This document shows, piece by piece, positions 16,340 through 28,247 of a stretch of DNA of 46,885 nt. Every line of letters begins with the position of its first letter. The stretch's first letter is position 1. The notes under the pieces were generated by a model. That model did no database searches. It was not told where the DNA came from and worked only from the letters and a program-made list of their open reading frames with translations. The stretch is from Prevotella sp. (GTDB lineage Bacteria; Bacteroidota; Bacteroidia; Bacteroidales; Bacteroidaceae), in contig JAFZBK010000018.1 of the NCBI GenBank assembly GCA_017561825.1, positions 1-46,885 on the forward strand, in the 5' to 3' direction. Both the position numbers and the translations under genes were made by a program.

Positions 16340-19300
16340 TTATAGATGCTCCTTGTACTCCGTCGGTGTGGTGCCGAACTGTTTCTTGAACACGACGGAG
16401 AAATGACTTTGGGTACTGAATCCGCATTTGACGGCGATTTCGGCAACGGTGTATTTGCCGCTCTTCAGCAGTTCAGCCGCCCTGTTGAGCTTATAAGTAC
16501 GGAAGAAGTTACTGGGTGTCTCGCCTGTCAATCCTTTGATCTTATAATAGAGCTTGGTGCGCGAGATCAGCAACAGCTTGGTAATACGTGTCACATCCAG
16601 TTCCGGATTGGACAGCTCTTCCTCCATGAGCTTGTAGAGCTCTTCCATGAAATGCTTGTCTTGTTCGGAGAGGATATCCTCCACCTGCTCGTCCTCTGTC
16701 GTAGTGGCCTTGGTCAGCAGCTTATGAACACGCTCGCGGTTTTTCAGTTGCGACTGGATCAGCGCGGACAGCACGGCAGGTTCGAAGGGTTTGGTGACAT
16801 AGGCATCCGCACCGACATTCAGTCCTTCCACCTGATTCTCGGCCGTGATCTTGGCCGTGACGAGGATGACGGGGATATGACAGAGCTGGATATCCTGTTT
16901 GATCTCCTGACAGAGCTCATAGCCGTCCTTGCCGGGCATGGCCACATCGCTCAGTACGAGATTCGGCTCTTCTGCCCGCATTTCCTCAAGGGCCGTATCG
17001 GCATCAAGACAGGTGATGAGTCGATAGTCTTGCGAGAAGAGCAACCGCATGTAATTGATGATTTCCGTGTCATCATCAACGATGAGTATCGTAGGACGGT
17101 CATCTTCGGTATGTTCGGCAGTGGATGTTGCGAGGGGAGCGACTGCTGGTTGCGGGGTGTCGATGATGCGGAAGTCGGCAACGCCATCACCTTCCAACGG
17201 TCTGCGCTCTTCTTCCGTATATGACTGTTCCGTCATGGGATAGATGAAGGTGAAGACGGCTCCTGTACCAGGCTCACCAATCCGTGACTCCTCCCGATTG
17301 CTGGCGGTCAGACTACCATGGTGCAGTTCTGCCAGACGACGGGAATAGTAGAGACCAATGCCCGTGCCCCAGTTCACCACCGCCTTGGTCTGGTTGTCGA
17401 GCTGGTAGTAGCGCTTGAAGATGTTCTCCTTCTGTTCCTCGGGAATACCCTTACCCGTATCAGCTACGCTCACTTTTACCTGGTTATCCACCACATCGAG
17501 CTGTACATCAATCCTGCCTCCACGAGGTGTGAATTTGAGGGCATTCGACAAAAGGTTCGACACAATCTTCTCCAGCTTGTCACCATCCGTCCATGCCAAC
17601 AGCGAGTCTTCCATGCCGAAACGGTTCAGGGTCAGTCCCTTCTCTTTCATATTAAACTCGAAGGTGTCGCAGATATCATTCAAGGCCTTCACCACATCCA
17701 TCTGCTCCACGCTCAGGCGCAGGGTGTCGTTCTCCAGTTTGTTGAAGTCCATCAACTGGTTCACGAGCTTGAACATTCGTTGGATGCTGCGCTGGGCAAT
17801 GCTGAGCAATCCCTTGTCTTCACCACTGAGGTGGCCGCTCTTGACGAGCTGTCCTACAGGACCGGCGATCATCGTTAGCGGGGTGCGGAACTCATGGGCG
17901 ATATTGGCGAAGAAGCTCATGTTCATCTGGTTGGTCCGCAGCTCCTGTTCCTTCTCCATCTGTGCCTGACGGGCTGCCCTACGGGCTGCCACCACACGCA
18001 TGGTGTTTCGGTAGAGGTAGTAGGCGAGGGCAGCAGCGAGGGTCAGGTAGATCAACCATGCCCACCACGAATAGGCAGGTGATGGTTGCACCACTACGCT
18101 AATCGTTCGCTCATCGCTGTTCCCCTCATCGCTGGCGCTGTCGGTAGTCCGCACCCGGAAGGTGTAACGACCTGATGGCAGGTTGGCATAGCTGGCAGAG
18201 TGGTTGCTGCCCGCATCCATCCAGTCATCATCGAAACCATCTAACTTATAATAATAATGTACACGCTCATACTCTCCAAAATCAAGGGCTGTGAACGAGA
18301 TACTGAAACTGTTCTGTTTATGGGTAAGACGGATTTCCTTGCAGCTGTCGAGCATCTCCGTGATAGGTCCGCCATCGGCTGGGCGTACCAGTTGGTTGTG
18401 GATCTTCAGATGACAGAATCTCAGTGGAATCTTCCTCAGCGTGTCGATATCTTCAGGATTGAACATGGTGATACCATCAGTTCCGCCAAATACCAGACTG
18501 CCGTTGGGCAACTGACAAGAAGCGCGGTCGCAAAACTCATCACCAGCCAGTCCGTCAGCCTTGTACAACGAAGTGATACGTCCTGTCTTGGCATCCAGTC
18601 TGTTCAGTCCTTTCATCGTACTGATCCAGAGGTTACCCTGTCGGTCTTCCTCAATGCTACCCACATCGGAACAAGAGAGACCGCCGATGCGGGACATAGT
18701 ATTGTCTTTGGGATTGTAACGCAGCAGACCATTGCTCACGGTACCTATCCATACATCGCCTTGGGAATCCTGATGCATGTCGGTGGGGATATAGACACTC
18801 TTGCGGATGCACTGCTGCATGTCGGGAATCTTGAGCTGACTCAGCTTACCGGTCTGGGGATTCATCTTGACAATATCCTGATAGAAGGCCGAGATGAGCA
18901 TCGTGCCGTCGTTGAGTTTCAGCAGGGAAGGGATGAACGTGAAATCAACATTGAAGGTCTGTTTGGCTTCAGGTTCTTGAGAGGCGTTGGGATGGAAGCC
19001 GAAAATATATGTGGTACTCGTAGCTGCCCAAACCGTACCATCATCCGTCTGCTCAAAGTCCATGGCCATCGGTACGGGCCACTGACCGAGGATGTTCAGT
19101 CGTTGACCGTCGTAACGACATTTCATCACAATGTTACTGGTCGAGAGCCAAAGCAGTCCGTCGCGGTCGCAGAAGATATGGTTTACCGCATTCTTCGTCT
19201 CGCCTGTCGGCAGACCTTCAATGACGATCTGCTCAGCCTTCTGCGTGGTAGTATGATAGACGAAGACACCCTTCAGCAAGGTAGAGACCCAGAGGTTCTC

Positions 19301-20398
19301 CTGCTTATCCACTGCCACTGCTAACACCGAAGAGTTGTCGATGATACGGTTCAGATAGTTGTCACTACCTCCGAATTTCTCTTTGTAATAGTAGTCGGCA
19401 AAGAGTCCTTTATCGTAGGTACCCAGCCAGATATTCTTTCTAGAGTCTTGGAAGATCTGTGTCACATAGGCATCAGGAACAGGAAGCGTGAATCCCGCAT
19501 CACCTTCACCACAGAGTGTATGGGTGAGCAGGTTCATCTCGAACAGACCGTTGTGTGAGGTGCTCAACAGGATGGTGTTGTTCTCTAACAGACAGGCTGC
19601 CTGTACCACACTGCCGTGAGCCAGCAGGCGTGCTTCCATCTCCTGACTAAGTGGTACGAATTGGCGAGCCTTGGTATCAAAGAGCATCAACGAACCATTA
19701 CCGGAAGAGAGAAGTAATCCGTTTGACAGCAGGTCGAAATAGTAGAAGCCTGTACCATTGGGATGTTTGAGCTCCATGCGTTGCTTAAAGGTATTACCGT
19801 CGTAGATCAACAGGTTCTCCGGTCCTACCAGCAGGAAATCATCAGCAGCATCGATAAAGCAGTCACCCCACGACTGGTTGGTGATCTGTCTGCTGATCTT
19901 TGGCAGGAAGATATGATGCACCTCGTCGTACATCAGCACCTCCGAGCCATTATATACAAACAATCGCCCTTTGCTGTCCATCAACAGCTTGCGGGCATTA
20001 CGGTTACCCGTCTGCATCGGTATGCGTTCGAAGTTGTCCTTTTTCGTATAGCGACACACCCCATTCACCGTGGCCACCCACAGACATCCGTTCTTGTCGC
20101 ACAGCAGTCCTTGCACATTATTATCAGGCAGTCCTAATGAGTCTTCCGTACAGAAATACTGATGGTACTCATGACCGTCATAGCGGTTCAGTCCGCGGAA
20201 CGTGGCAATCCACAACTGTCCTGTAGCATCTTCCTCGATATCTTGCACACGACTGTTCGACAGTTCTTGCGAAATCACCAGTCCGTGTTCCTCATCCTTG
20301 TCACGCTGCTGCACAGGTTCTGTCTTCTGACATGCTGTTAAAACACATGCCAGGAGTACTGCCATCAATGATACTCTACCTCCCAATACTTTAGTCAT
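16340..20398 (-). CDS. Hybrid two-component system regulator (HTCS) of the PUL
   Basis: A 1352-residue one-protein two-component system. The order is: signal peptide with a lipobox-like LTAC (Cys23); two-component-regulator propeller blades at about 45-690; Y_Y_Y domain at about 690-772; a membrane segment at about 779-800; HisKA with H in NIAHEFRTPLT near 835; HATPase at about 936-1036 (DTGKGIPEE, WGTGIGLYYSRRL); receiver with phospho-acceptor Asp near 1150 (VLSDVAMPGKDGYE); and AraC-type HTH at about 1253-1352. In this family the periplasmic propeller binds an oligosaccharide and the HTH activates the adjacent susCD operon. It is divergent from susC and upstream of GH13. A lipobox is unusual for an inner-membrane sensor. 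Confidence 0.95.
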   Translation of the reverse strand: MTKVLGGRVSLMAVLLACVLTACQKTEPVQQRDKDEEHGLVISQELSNSRVQDIEEDATGQLWIATFRGLNRYDGHEYHQYFCTEDSLGLPDNNVQGLLCDKNGCLWVATVNGVCRYTKKDNFERIPMQTGNRNARKLLMDSKGRLFVYNGSEVLMYDEVHHIFLPKISRQITNQSWGDCFIDAADDFLLVGPENLLIYDGNTFKQRMELKHPNGTGFYYFDLLSNGLLLSSGNGSLMLFDTKARQFVPLSQEMEARLLAHGSVVQAACLLENNTILLSTSHNGLFEMNLLTHTLCGEGDAGFTLPVPDAYVTQIFQDSRKNIWLGTYDKGLFADYYYKEKFGGSDNYLNRIIDNSSVLAVAVDKQENLWVSTLLKGVFVYHTTTQKAEQIVIEGLPTGETKNAVNHIFCDRDGLLWLSTSNIVMKCRYDGQRLNILGQWPVPMAMDFEQTDDGTVWAATSTTYIFGFHPNASQEPEAKQTFNVDFTFIPSLLKLNDGTMLISAFYQDIVKMNPQTGKLSQLKIPDMQQCIRKSVYIPTDMHQDSQGDVWIGTVSNGLLRYNPKDNTMSRIGGLSCSDVGSIEEDRQGNLWISTMKGLNRLDAKTGRITSLYKADGLAGDEFCDRASCQLPNGSLVFGGTDGITMFNPEDIDTLRKIPLRFCHLKIHNQLVRPADGGPITEMLDSCKEIRLTHKQNSFSISFTALDFGEYERVHYYYKLDGFDDDWMDAGSNHSASYANLPSGRYTFRVRTTDSASDEGNSDERTISVVVQPSPAYSWWAWLIYLTLAAALAYYLYRNTMRVVAARRAARQAQMEKEQELRTNQMNMSFFANIAHEFRTPLTMIAGPVGQLVKSGHLSGEDKGLLSIAQRSIQRMFKLVNQLMDFNKLENDTLRLSVEQMDVVKALNDICDTFEFNMKEKGLTLNRFGMEDSLLAWTDGDKLEKIVSNLLSNALKFTPRGGRIDVQLDVVDNQVKVSVADTGKGIPEEQKENIFKRYYQLDNQTKAVVNWGTGIGLYYSRRLAELHHGSLTASNREESRIGEPGTGAVFTFIYPMTEQSYTEEERRPLEGDGVADFRIIDTPQPAVAPLATSTAEHTEDDRPTILIVDDDTEIINYMRLLFSQDYRLITCLDADTALEEMRAEEPNLVLSDVAMPGKDGYELCQEIKQDIQLCHIPVILVTAKITAENQVEGLNVGADAYVTKPFEPAVLSALIQSQLKNRERVHKLLTKATTTEDEQVEDILSEQDKHFMEELYKLMEEELSNPELDVTRITKLLLISRTKLYYKIKGLTGETPSNFFRTYKLNRAAELLKSGKYTVAEIAVKCGFSTQSHFSVVFKKQFGTTPTEYKEHL

Positions 20399-20435
20399 AT
20401 AGCCATGTTTCGAATTACGGGTATGAAGTTAATCG

Positions 20436-20466
20436 CAAAGTTAAGAAAAATTCTTCATATTTCAAT
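20436..20466 (-). promoter_or_regulatory. Promoter of the HTCS gene
   Basis: On the minus strand, ATTG (20466-20463) is followed by 19 bases and then TAACTTTG (20443-20436). The -7 matches the Bacteroidetes consensus exactly and the -33 differs from TTTG by one base. It lies 38 bases upstream of the HTCS ATG. Confidence 0.6.
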
Positions 20467-20489
20467 AAAATCTTGGTTTTTTAAACAAA

Positions 20490-20537
20490 TTGAACAAGAT
20501 TTGAACAAATAGGAAAACCCAAAAACACTTTTGAACA
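20490..20537 (+). promoter_or_regulatory. TTGAACA direct repeats, candidate HTCS operator
   Basis: TTGAACA occurs at 20490-20496, 20501-20507 and 20531-20537, all on the same strand. The offsets are 11 and 30 bp, close to one and three helical turns, so all three lie on nearly the same face. They sit about 50-100 bases upstream of the susC -7 element, where an AraC-type activator would bind. Assignment to the HTCS is inferred. Confidence 0.45.
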
Positions 20538-20588
20538 TAAAAGAAAATCAAAAGAACGTTAAGAAAAGGCACTTTGTACTCTTCTCCT

Positions 20589-20596
20589 TAACTTTG
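20589..20596 (+). promoter_or_regulatory. -7 element of the susC operon
   Basis: TAACTTTG matches TAnnTTTG and is followed by CACC, 40 bases upstream of the susC ATG. No TTTG is found at the standard distance (the nearest, 20573-20576, is only 12 bases away). This is consistent with a promoter that needs an activator. Confidence 0.55.
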
Positions 20597-20636
20597 CACC
20601 TGAAAACCAAATTATTACTAACATATTAAAATCTCA

Positions 20637-23600
20637 ATGAAAAAAAGCAGTATTCTATTGATGTTGATGACACTATTTGTGTCTGTCACATCTTTTGCCC
20701 AAGGAATCAAGGGCACTGTGATTGACGAGAACGGAGAACCTGTGATCGGAGCAACGGTTGCTGACAAAGCCGACGGCGCGAACGCCACGATCACCGACTT
20801 TGATGGAAATTTCTCCATCAAGGTTGATGCAGGTAAGACCCTTATCGTCTCCTACATCGGCTATGTGACCCAAGAAGTGGCCGCCAAGAACGGAATGACC
20901 GTCCGTCTGCAGCCAGACAATCAGTTACTGGAGGAAGTGGTGGTCGTTGGTTACGGTGTTCAGAAGAAAAGCTCCGTGACAGGTGCCATCTCGCAGGTGA
21001 AGGCAGAGGACATGGAGAATCGAACCATTGCCAATGCCCAGCAGGCCCTGCAAGGAAAGACCTCAGGTGTGCAGATCATCACCTCTTCTGCGGCACCTGG
21101 TAGCTCACCCACTGTTCGCATCCGTGGTTATTCCTCGAATGTGAGCTCTGAGCCTCTCTACGTTGTTGATGGTGTACGCCTCAGCGACATCAGTGGTATT
21201 GATCCCAGTACCATTGCTTCTATGGAAATCCTAAAGGATGCCGCCTCTGCCGCTATCTACGGTGCTGAGGCTGGTAACGGTGTGGTTTTGATCACTACCA
21301 AGAAAGGTAAGCCAGGAGAAGGAAAGATCTCCTATGATTTCATGTTCACTGATGAGAGTCTTGCCCGCATCCCCAAGATGCTGAATGCTGAGCAGTACAT
21401 CAACTACATGGATGAAGGAAATATCTTCACTAAGGATTATCTGTTGAAGAACTGGGACGGTGTGACCAACACAGCATGGACCGATGTGGCCTTCAATCAC
21501 GGTCATATGCAGAAGCATGCACTCTCGTTCACAGGTGGTAACGACCGTGGTAACTACTACCTCTCTCTTGCGTACCTTAATAATAATGGTATCATCAAGG
21601 GCGACGCAGATATCTATAAGCGTCTTACCGCCACCATTAACGCTGAGTACAAAGTCAAGGACTGGCTGAAGGTGGGAACTACCAACCAGATTGAGAAGTA
21701 CGACGTGCGCCAGGTATCGAGCAACAGTGAGTACGGCTCATTGCTGACATCCATCCTGATGCTCGACCCGCTGACTCCTAATACTTATTCTGCCGACAAC
21801 CTGCCATACCACATGGTAAACGCGCTGAACAACGGCAGAACGCTTCTCACAGATCCTGATGGTAACTACTATGCTGTATCCAAGTTCTACGCAGGTGAGC
21901 AGTATCACCCCATGATCATGCGCGACAATGGACAGTCAAACAACACGGGCTTCAATGTCAACGGATCAATCTATGGTGACTTCACCCCCATCAAGGGTCT
22001 GACCGTTACCTCACGCTTCGGTTATCGTCTGGCAGGAGCACGTAGTAATTCCGTATCACTGCCCTTCTATGGCAACGGCGTACAGAGTCGCGACTATCTG
22101 GGCTACAGTAGTTCATCATCAACCTCTATCTACTATCAGTGGGAGAACTTCGCCAACTACATGAAGACTTTCGGCGGTCATACCGTAACAGCCATGGTGG
22201 GTATGTCGTTCCAGAAATCATCTAGCGATGGTGTGAGCGGTTCGCTGACTGCCAATGGCGAGGATGCGCTGACCAAGAATGATCCGCTGTTCTACTACCT
22301 GAACTATGCTGCTGCCTCTGCCACCAAGGGTGTCAGTGGTGAACTCAGCGAGGGCAGCAAGCTCTCCTACTTCGGTCGTCTGAGCTACGACTATTTAGGT
22401 CGTTACCTCCTGCAGGCTTCCCTTCGTGCTGATGCTGCCGACTTGGCTAAGCTATCCAAGAAGAGTCGTTGGGGATATTTCCCTGCCGTATCAGTAGGTT
22501 GGACCATCAGTGAGGAGAAGTTCTTCGAGCCGTTGAGGAAGACCTTCGACAGTTTGAAGTTCCGCGCTAGCTGGGGTCAGAACGGTAGTCTTTCGGCATT
22601 AGGTGGCTACACCTACAGCACAGACATGGCACAGGGTGGACTCTATCCTTTCACCTCTGGTATCGACTATACTCAGGGTGCTGCTCCTTCAACGATGGGT
22701 AATGATGACCTGAAGTGGGAGACCTCCGAGCAGCTGAACTTCGGTTTCGACGGTATCATGATGAACGGTCGTCTGACCTTCGGTATCGACTACTTCATCA
22801 AGAAGACCAAGGACTTGCTGGTATGGAACACCACACCGTCACTGATCATCGGTGGTTCCACATCACCCATCAATGCCGGTAATGTGGAGAACAAAGGTTT
22901 CGAGTTCGAGCTTGGTTGGAGAGACCATATCGGTGACTTCAACTACGGCATTCGTGCCAACTTGTCAACGCTGACCAATAAGGTTACCTACATCGATCCC
23001 TCTATCACGCGTCTGAGCGGTAGCAGTTTCCATACTTATACCGTGACCTATTTCGAGCAGGGCTATCCTGTTTACTACTTCCGCGGATACGAGTATGCAG
23101 GTGTTGACCCCCAGACAGGTAATCCTACCTTCAAGGATCTTGATAATGACGGTAAGGTGTCTGATGGAGACCTGACCTACATTGGTGATGCTATTCCCGA
23201 TTTCACCTACGGTATTACGCTGACAGCAGGTTGGAAGGGTCTTGATCTGACCGTCTTCGGTACAGGCTCACAGGGTAACGAGATCTTCAACTGTATCAAC
23301 CGTCCTGACTATGCCGCTTCCAACCGCATGAAGGAAGTGTTCTACGATAACCGCTGGACAGCCAGCAACCCCACAGGAACCGTTCCTCGTGCCGGTGCTT
23401 CAGATATGGATAAGTACGCTTGTTCAAGCGCCATGATCTATGATGGCAGCTATTTCAAGATCAAGCAGATCCAGTTGGGCTACACCCTGCCGAGAAACCT
23501 GATCAACAAGGTGGCCTTGAGTCATGCCCGCTTCTATGTTTCGCTCGACGATTACTTCACCTTCTCCAAGTACCCAGGATTTGATCCTGCGGCTTCAGCC

Positions 23601-23684
23601 AATGCTACCTCAGGTATGGGTATTGACAAGGGAGGTTATCCTACTTCCAAGAAAGTGGTACTCGGATTGAACATCGAGTTTTAA
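20637..23684 (+). CDS. SusC/RagA-family TonB-dependent outer-membrane transporter
   Basis: A 1015-residue outer-membrane transporter that imports oligosaccharides together with a SusD lipoprotein. The signal peptide is MKKSSILLMLMTLFVSVTSFAQ. A carboxypeptidase-regulatory-like domain follows (about 23-100, GTVIDENGEPVIGATV). The plug domain begins near 105 (LEEVVVVGYGVQKKSSVTGA) and contains the SusC motif VRIRGYSS. The remainder is the beta-barrel, ending KKVVLGLNIEF with a terminal Phe as usual for outer-membrane proteins. It is the first gene of the plus-strand PUL operon and divergent from the HTCS. Confidence 0.96.
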   Translation: MKKSSILLMLMTLFVSVTSFAQGIKGTVIDENGEPVIGATVADKADGANATITDFDGNFSIKVDAGKTLIVSYIGYVTQEVAAKNGMTVRLQPDNQLLEEVVVVGYGVQKKSSVTGAISQVKAEDMENRTIANAQQALQGKTSGVQIITSSAAPGSSPTVRIRGYSSNVSSEPLYVVDGVRLSDISGIDPSTIASMEILKDAASAAIYGAEAGNGVVLITTKKGKPGEGKISYDFMFTDESLARIPKMLNAEQYINYMDEGNIFTKDYLLKNWDGVTNTAWTDVAFNHGHMQKHALSFTGGNDRGNYYLSLAYLNNNGIIKGDADIYKRLTATINAEYKVKDWLKVGTTNQIEKYDVRQVSSNSEYGSLLTSILMLDPLTPNTYSADNLPYHMVNALNNGRTLLTDPDGNYYAVSKFYAGEQYHPMIMRDNGQSNNTGFNVNGSIYGDFTPIKGLTVTSRFGYRLAGARSNSVSLPFYGNGVQSRDYLGYSSSSSTSIYYQWENFANYMKTFGGHTVTAMVGMSFQKSSSDGVSGSLTANGEDALTKNDPLFYYLNYAAASATKGVSGELSEGSKLSYFGRLSYDYLGRYLLQASLRADAADLAKLSKKSRWGYFPAVSVGWTISEEKFFEPLRKTFDSLKFRASWGQNGSLSALGGYTYSTDMAQGGLYPFTSGIDYTQGAAPSTMGNDDLKWETSEQLNFGFDGIMMNGRLTFGIDYFIKKTKDLLVWNTTPSLIIGGSTSPINAGNVENKGFEFELGWRDHIGDFNYGIRANLSTLTNKVTYIDPSITRLSGSSFHTYTVTYFEQGYPVYYFRGYEYAGVDPQTGNPTFKDLDNDGKVSDGDLTYIGDAIPDFTYGITLTAGWKGLDLTVFGTGSQGNEIFNCINRPDYAASNRMKEVFYDNRWTASNPTGTVPRAGASDMDKYACSSAMIYDGSYFKIKQIQLGYTLPRNLINKVALSHARFYVSLDDYFTFSKYPGFDPAASANATSGMGIDKGGYPTSKKVVLGLNIEF

Positions 23685-23685
23685 G

Positions 23686-23717
23686 AATTGACAATTTACA
23701 ATTGATAATTGACAATG
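23686..23717. repeat. Heptad array H2, AATTGAC type, susC/susD junction
   Basis: Four consecutive 7-bp units (AATTGAC, AATTTAC, AATTGAT, AATTGAC) and then AATG. It begins 2 bases after the susC stop. The AATG that ends it contains the first possible susD start codon (23715). Confidence 0.8.
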
Positions 23718-25286
23718 AATATGAAAAAGAATCTATTATATATAGCACTGATGGCCATGATGTCGCTGGCCTTCACAAGTTGCGACAGTGAGCTCGACAT
23801 CGAGAAGCACGGCAATCTGGGAAGTATGGACACTTACTACATCAATGATGCAAACGTGAACGCTGCCACTGCCTCTATGTATCTGGAGATGCGCGGCAAC
23901 TACTTTAACTGGTTCTTCACCAAGAACCTGCTCTCTGACGATATCTGGACTGGTGGTGGCTCACGCAGCGACAATGCCAGTATGGAAATGCTCAATGAGT
24001 ACACCTTCGGTACCGACCATGGTATGGTTGAGGGCTTGTATTCCGGTCTGTACTCGATTATCTACAAGGCTAACCTGATTATCGACAAGGTAACGGGTGA
24101 GACACCTGTCATGAAACGTGCCATCAACGAGGCAAAGGTGGTTCGAGCCATCGCACACTTCGAGTTGGTAACCCTTTGGGGTACAGCACCCGTGGTGAAC
24201 CATCTGCTTACTCCTGATGAGTATCGTCAGGGCAATAGCACACCAGCCGACCTGTGGGCACAGGTGGAGACCGACCTTACCGAGGCCATCAGCTCTGGTA
24301 CGCTGCCTTCAAAGAGCGATGCGAACGATCAGGAAACTGGTATCCGCATCACCAAGGAGACGGCACAGGCCTTCCTTGGCAAGGCTTACCTCTTCCAGGG
24401 TAAGTACAGCGAGGCTGCTTCCATGCTCGATAATGTGATCAATTCCGGCAAGTATGCCCTCTTTACAGGTGACTATGATATGCAGTTCCATGCAGCTTAC
24501 AACAACAACTGTGAGTCGATCCTGGAGCTTCAGCGACGTAATGACAGTGAGCAGCTCTGGACTCAGATGGACATGACCTTCATCATGCAGGGCTGGCGTA
24601 CTGATAAGCTGAACTATGGCGGACAGGCCGTGAACGTTCTTGCTCAGGGTATGTACGGTTTCAGCAATCCCCGTAAGTCACTCTACGATACCTTTGCTGC
24701 ATGGGAAGGCACCAACGGCTATCGCATGAACAAGACCATCATGACCTACGATCAGGTGGAGGCCTTCGGTGTTTCTGTCCAGACAGGTTCGTTCCTTTAT
24801 GGCAACGAGGGTTATTTCTTCTGGAAGAATCAGGCTTTCAAGGAAGACTGCATCACTGATATGTCATTCTTCCAGGTGGGTCAGTACACCAGTCTGAAGG
24901 TGATGCGTTATGCTGAGGTTCTGCTGATGGCTGCCGAGGCTCATCTGCAGGCTGGCAACAGTGCCAAGGCGCTCGACTACATCAACCAGATCCGCACACG
25001 TGCCAAGGAGTCTCCTCTGGCTGCTGTTACACTGAATGATATCAAGACTGAGAAGCGCTTGGAGCTCTGTAACGAGTGCGTGCGCTATCAGGATCTCGTC
25101 CGCTGGGGCGATGCTTCCTCTGCCATGAGCAGTCAGGGTAAGGATATTCCCGTATATGGTGCTGACGGTGCACACTGGAACTTCCATAACGACAACTATG
25201 GCTTCAAGGATAAGAACAAGCTTCTGCCCATTCCTCTCAAGGAGATTGACCTCAATCCTAACATGACGCAGAATGAAGGATGGTGA
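23715..25286 (+). CDS. SusD-like surface glycan-binding lipoprotein
   Basis: A 523-residue lipoprotein from the ATG at 23715; the ATG at 23721 (MKKNLLY) is equally plausible. The signal peptide ends SLAFTSC (Cys23). Family features are the N-terminal helical region, a TPR-like segment (EAKVVRAIAHFELVTLWG, typical of the RagB/SusD domain) and the C-terminal VMRYAEVLLMAAEAHLQAG followed by IRTRAKES. The end reads LLPIPLKEIDLNPNMTQNEGW, the standard SusD ending. It caps SusC and delivers glycan to it. The gene follows susC by 30 bases across a heptad repeat array. Confidence 0.95.
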   Translation: MNMKKNLLYIALMAMMSLAFTSCDSELDIEKHGNLGSMDTYYINDANVNAATASMYLEMRGNYFNWFFTKNLLSDDIWTGGGSRSDNASMEMLNEYTFGTDHGMVEGLYSGLYSIIYKANLIIDKVTGETPVMKRAINEAKVVRAIAHFELVTLWGTAPVVNHLLTPDEYRQGNSTPADLWAQVETDLTEAISSGTLPSKSDANDQETGIRITKETAQAFLGKAYLFQGKYSEAASMLDNVINSGKYALFTGDYDMQFHAAYNNNCESILELQRRNDSEQLWTQMDMTFIMQGWRTDKLNYGGQAVNVLAQGMYGFSNPRKSLYDTFAAWEGTNGYRMNKTIMTYDQVEAFGVSVQTGSFLYGNEGYFFWKNQAFKEDCITDMSFFQVGQYTSLKVMRYAEVLLMAAEAHLQAGNSAKALDYINQIRTRAKESPLAAVTLNDIKTEKRLELCNECVRYQDLVRWGDASSAMSSQGKDIPVYGADGAHWNFHNDNYGFKDKNKLLPIPLKEIDLNPNMTQNEGW

Positions 25287-25291
25287 TATCC

Positions 25292-25326
25292 AATTGAGAA
25301 TTGAAAATTGAGAATTGAAAATTCTG
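25292..25326. repeat. Heptad array H3, AATTGAG type
   Basis: Five consecutive 7-bp units (AATTGAG, AATTGAA, AATTGAG, AATTGAA, AATTCTG) between susD and the esterase lipoprotein gene. It begins 5 bases after the susD stop. Confidence 0.8.
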
Positions 25327-25348
25327 AAGACTCATAATTGATAAAGAC

Positions 25349-28206
<2,858 letters not shown>

Positions 28207-28213
28207 TGTTCCA

Positions 28214-28247
28214 AAAGTTCAAAGTTCAAAGTTAAAAGTTAAAAGAT
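28214..28247. repeat. Heptad array H4, AAAGTTC type
   Basis: Five 7-bp units (AAAGTTC, AAAGTTC, AAAGTTA, AAAGTTA, AAAGATA) fill the gap between the esterase gene and the GH3 gene. The last unit abuts the GH3 ATG at 28248. Confidence 0.8.

Noticed and set aside
18257-19324. Long open frame on the plus strand (355 codons) opposite the regulator gene
   Set aside because: It is antisense to the beta-propeller part of the HTCS, has no recognisable domain, and the minus-strand protein is convincing throughout.
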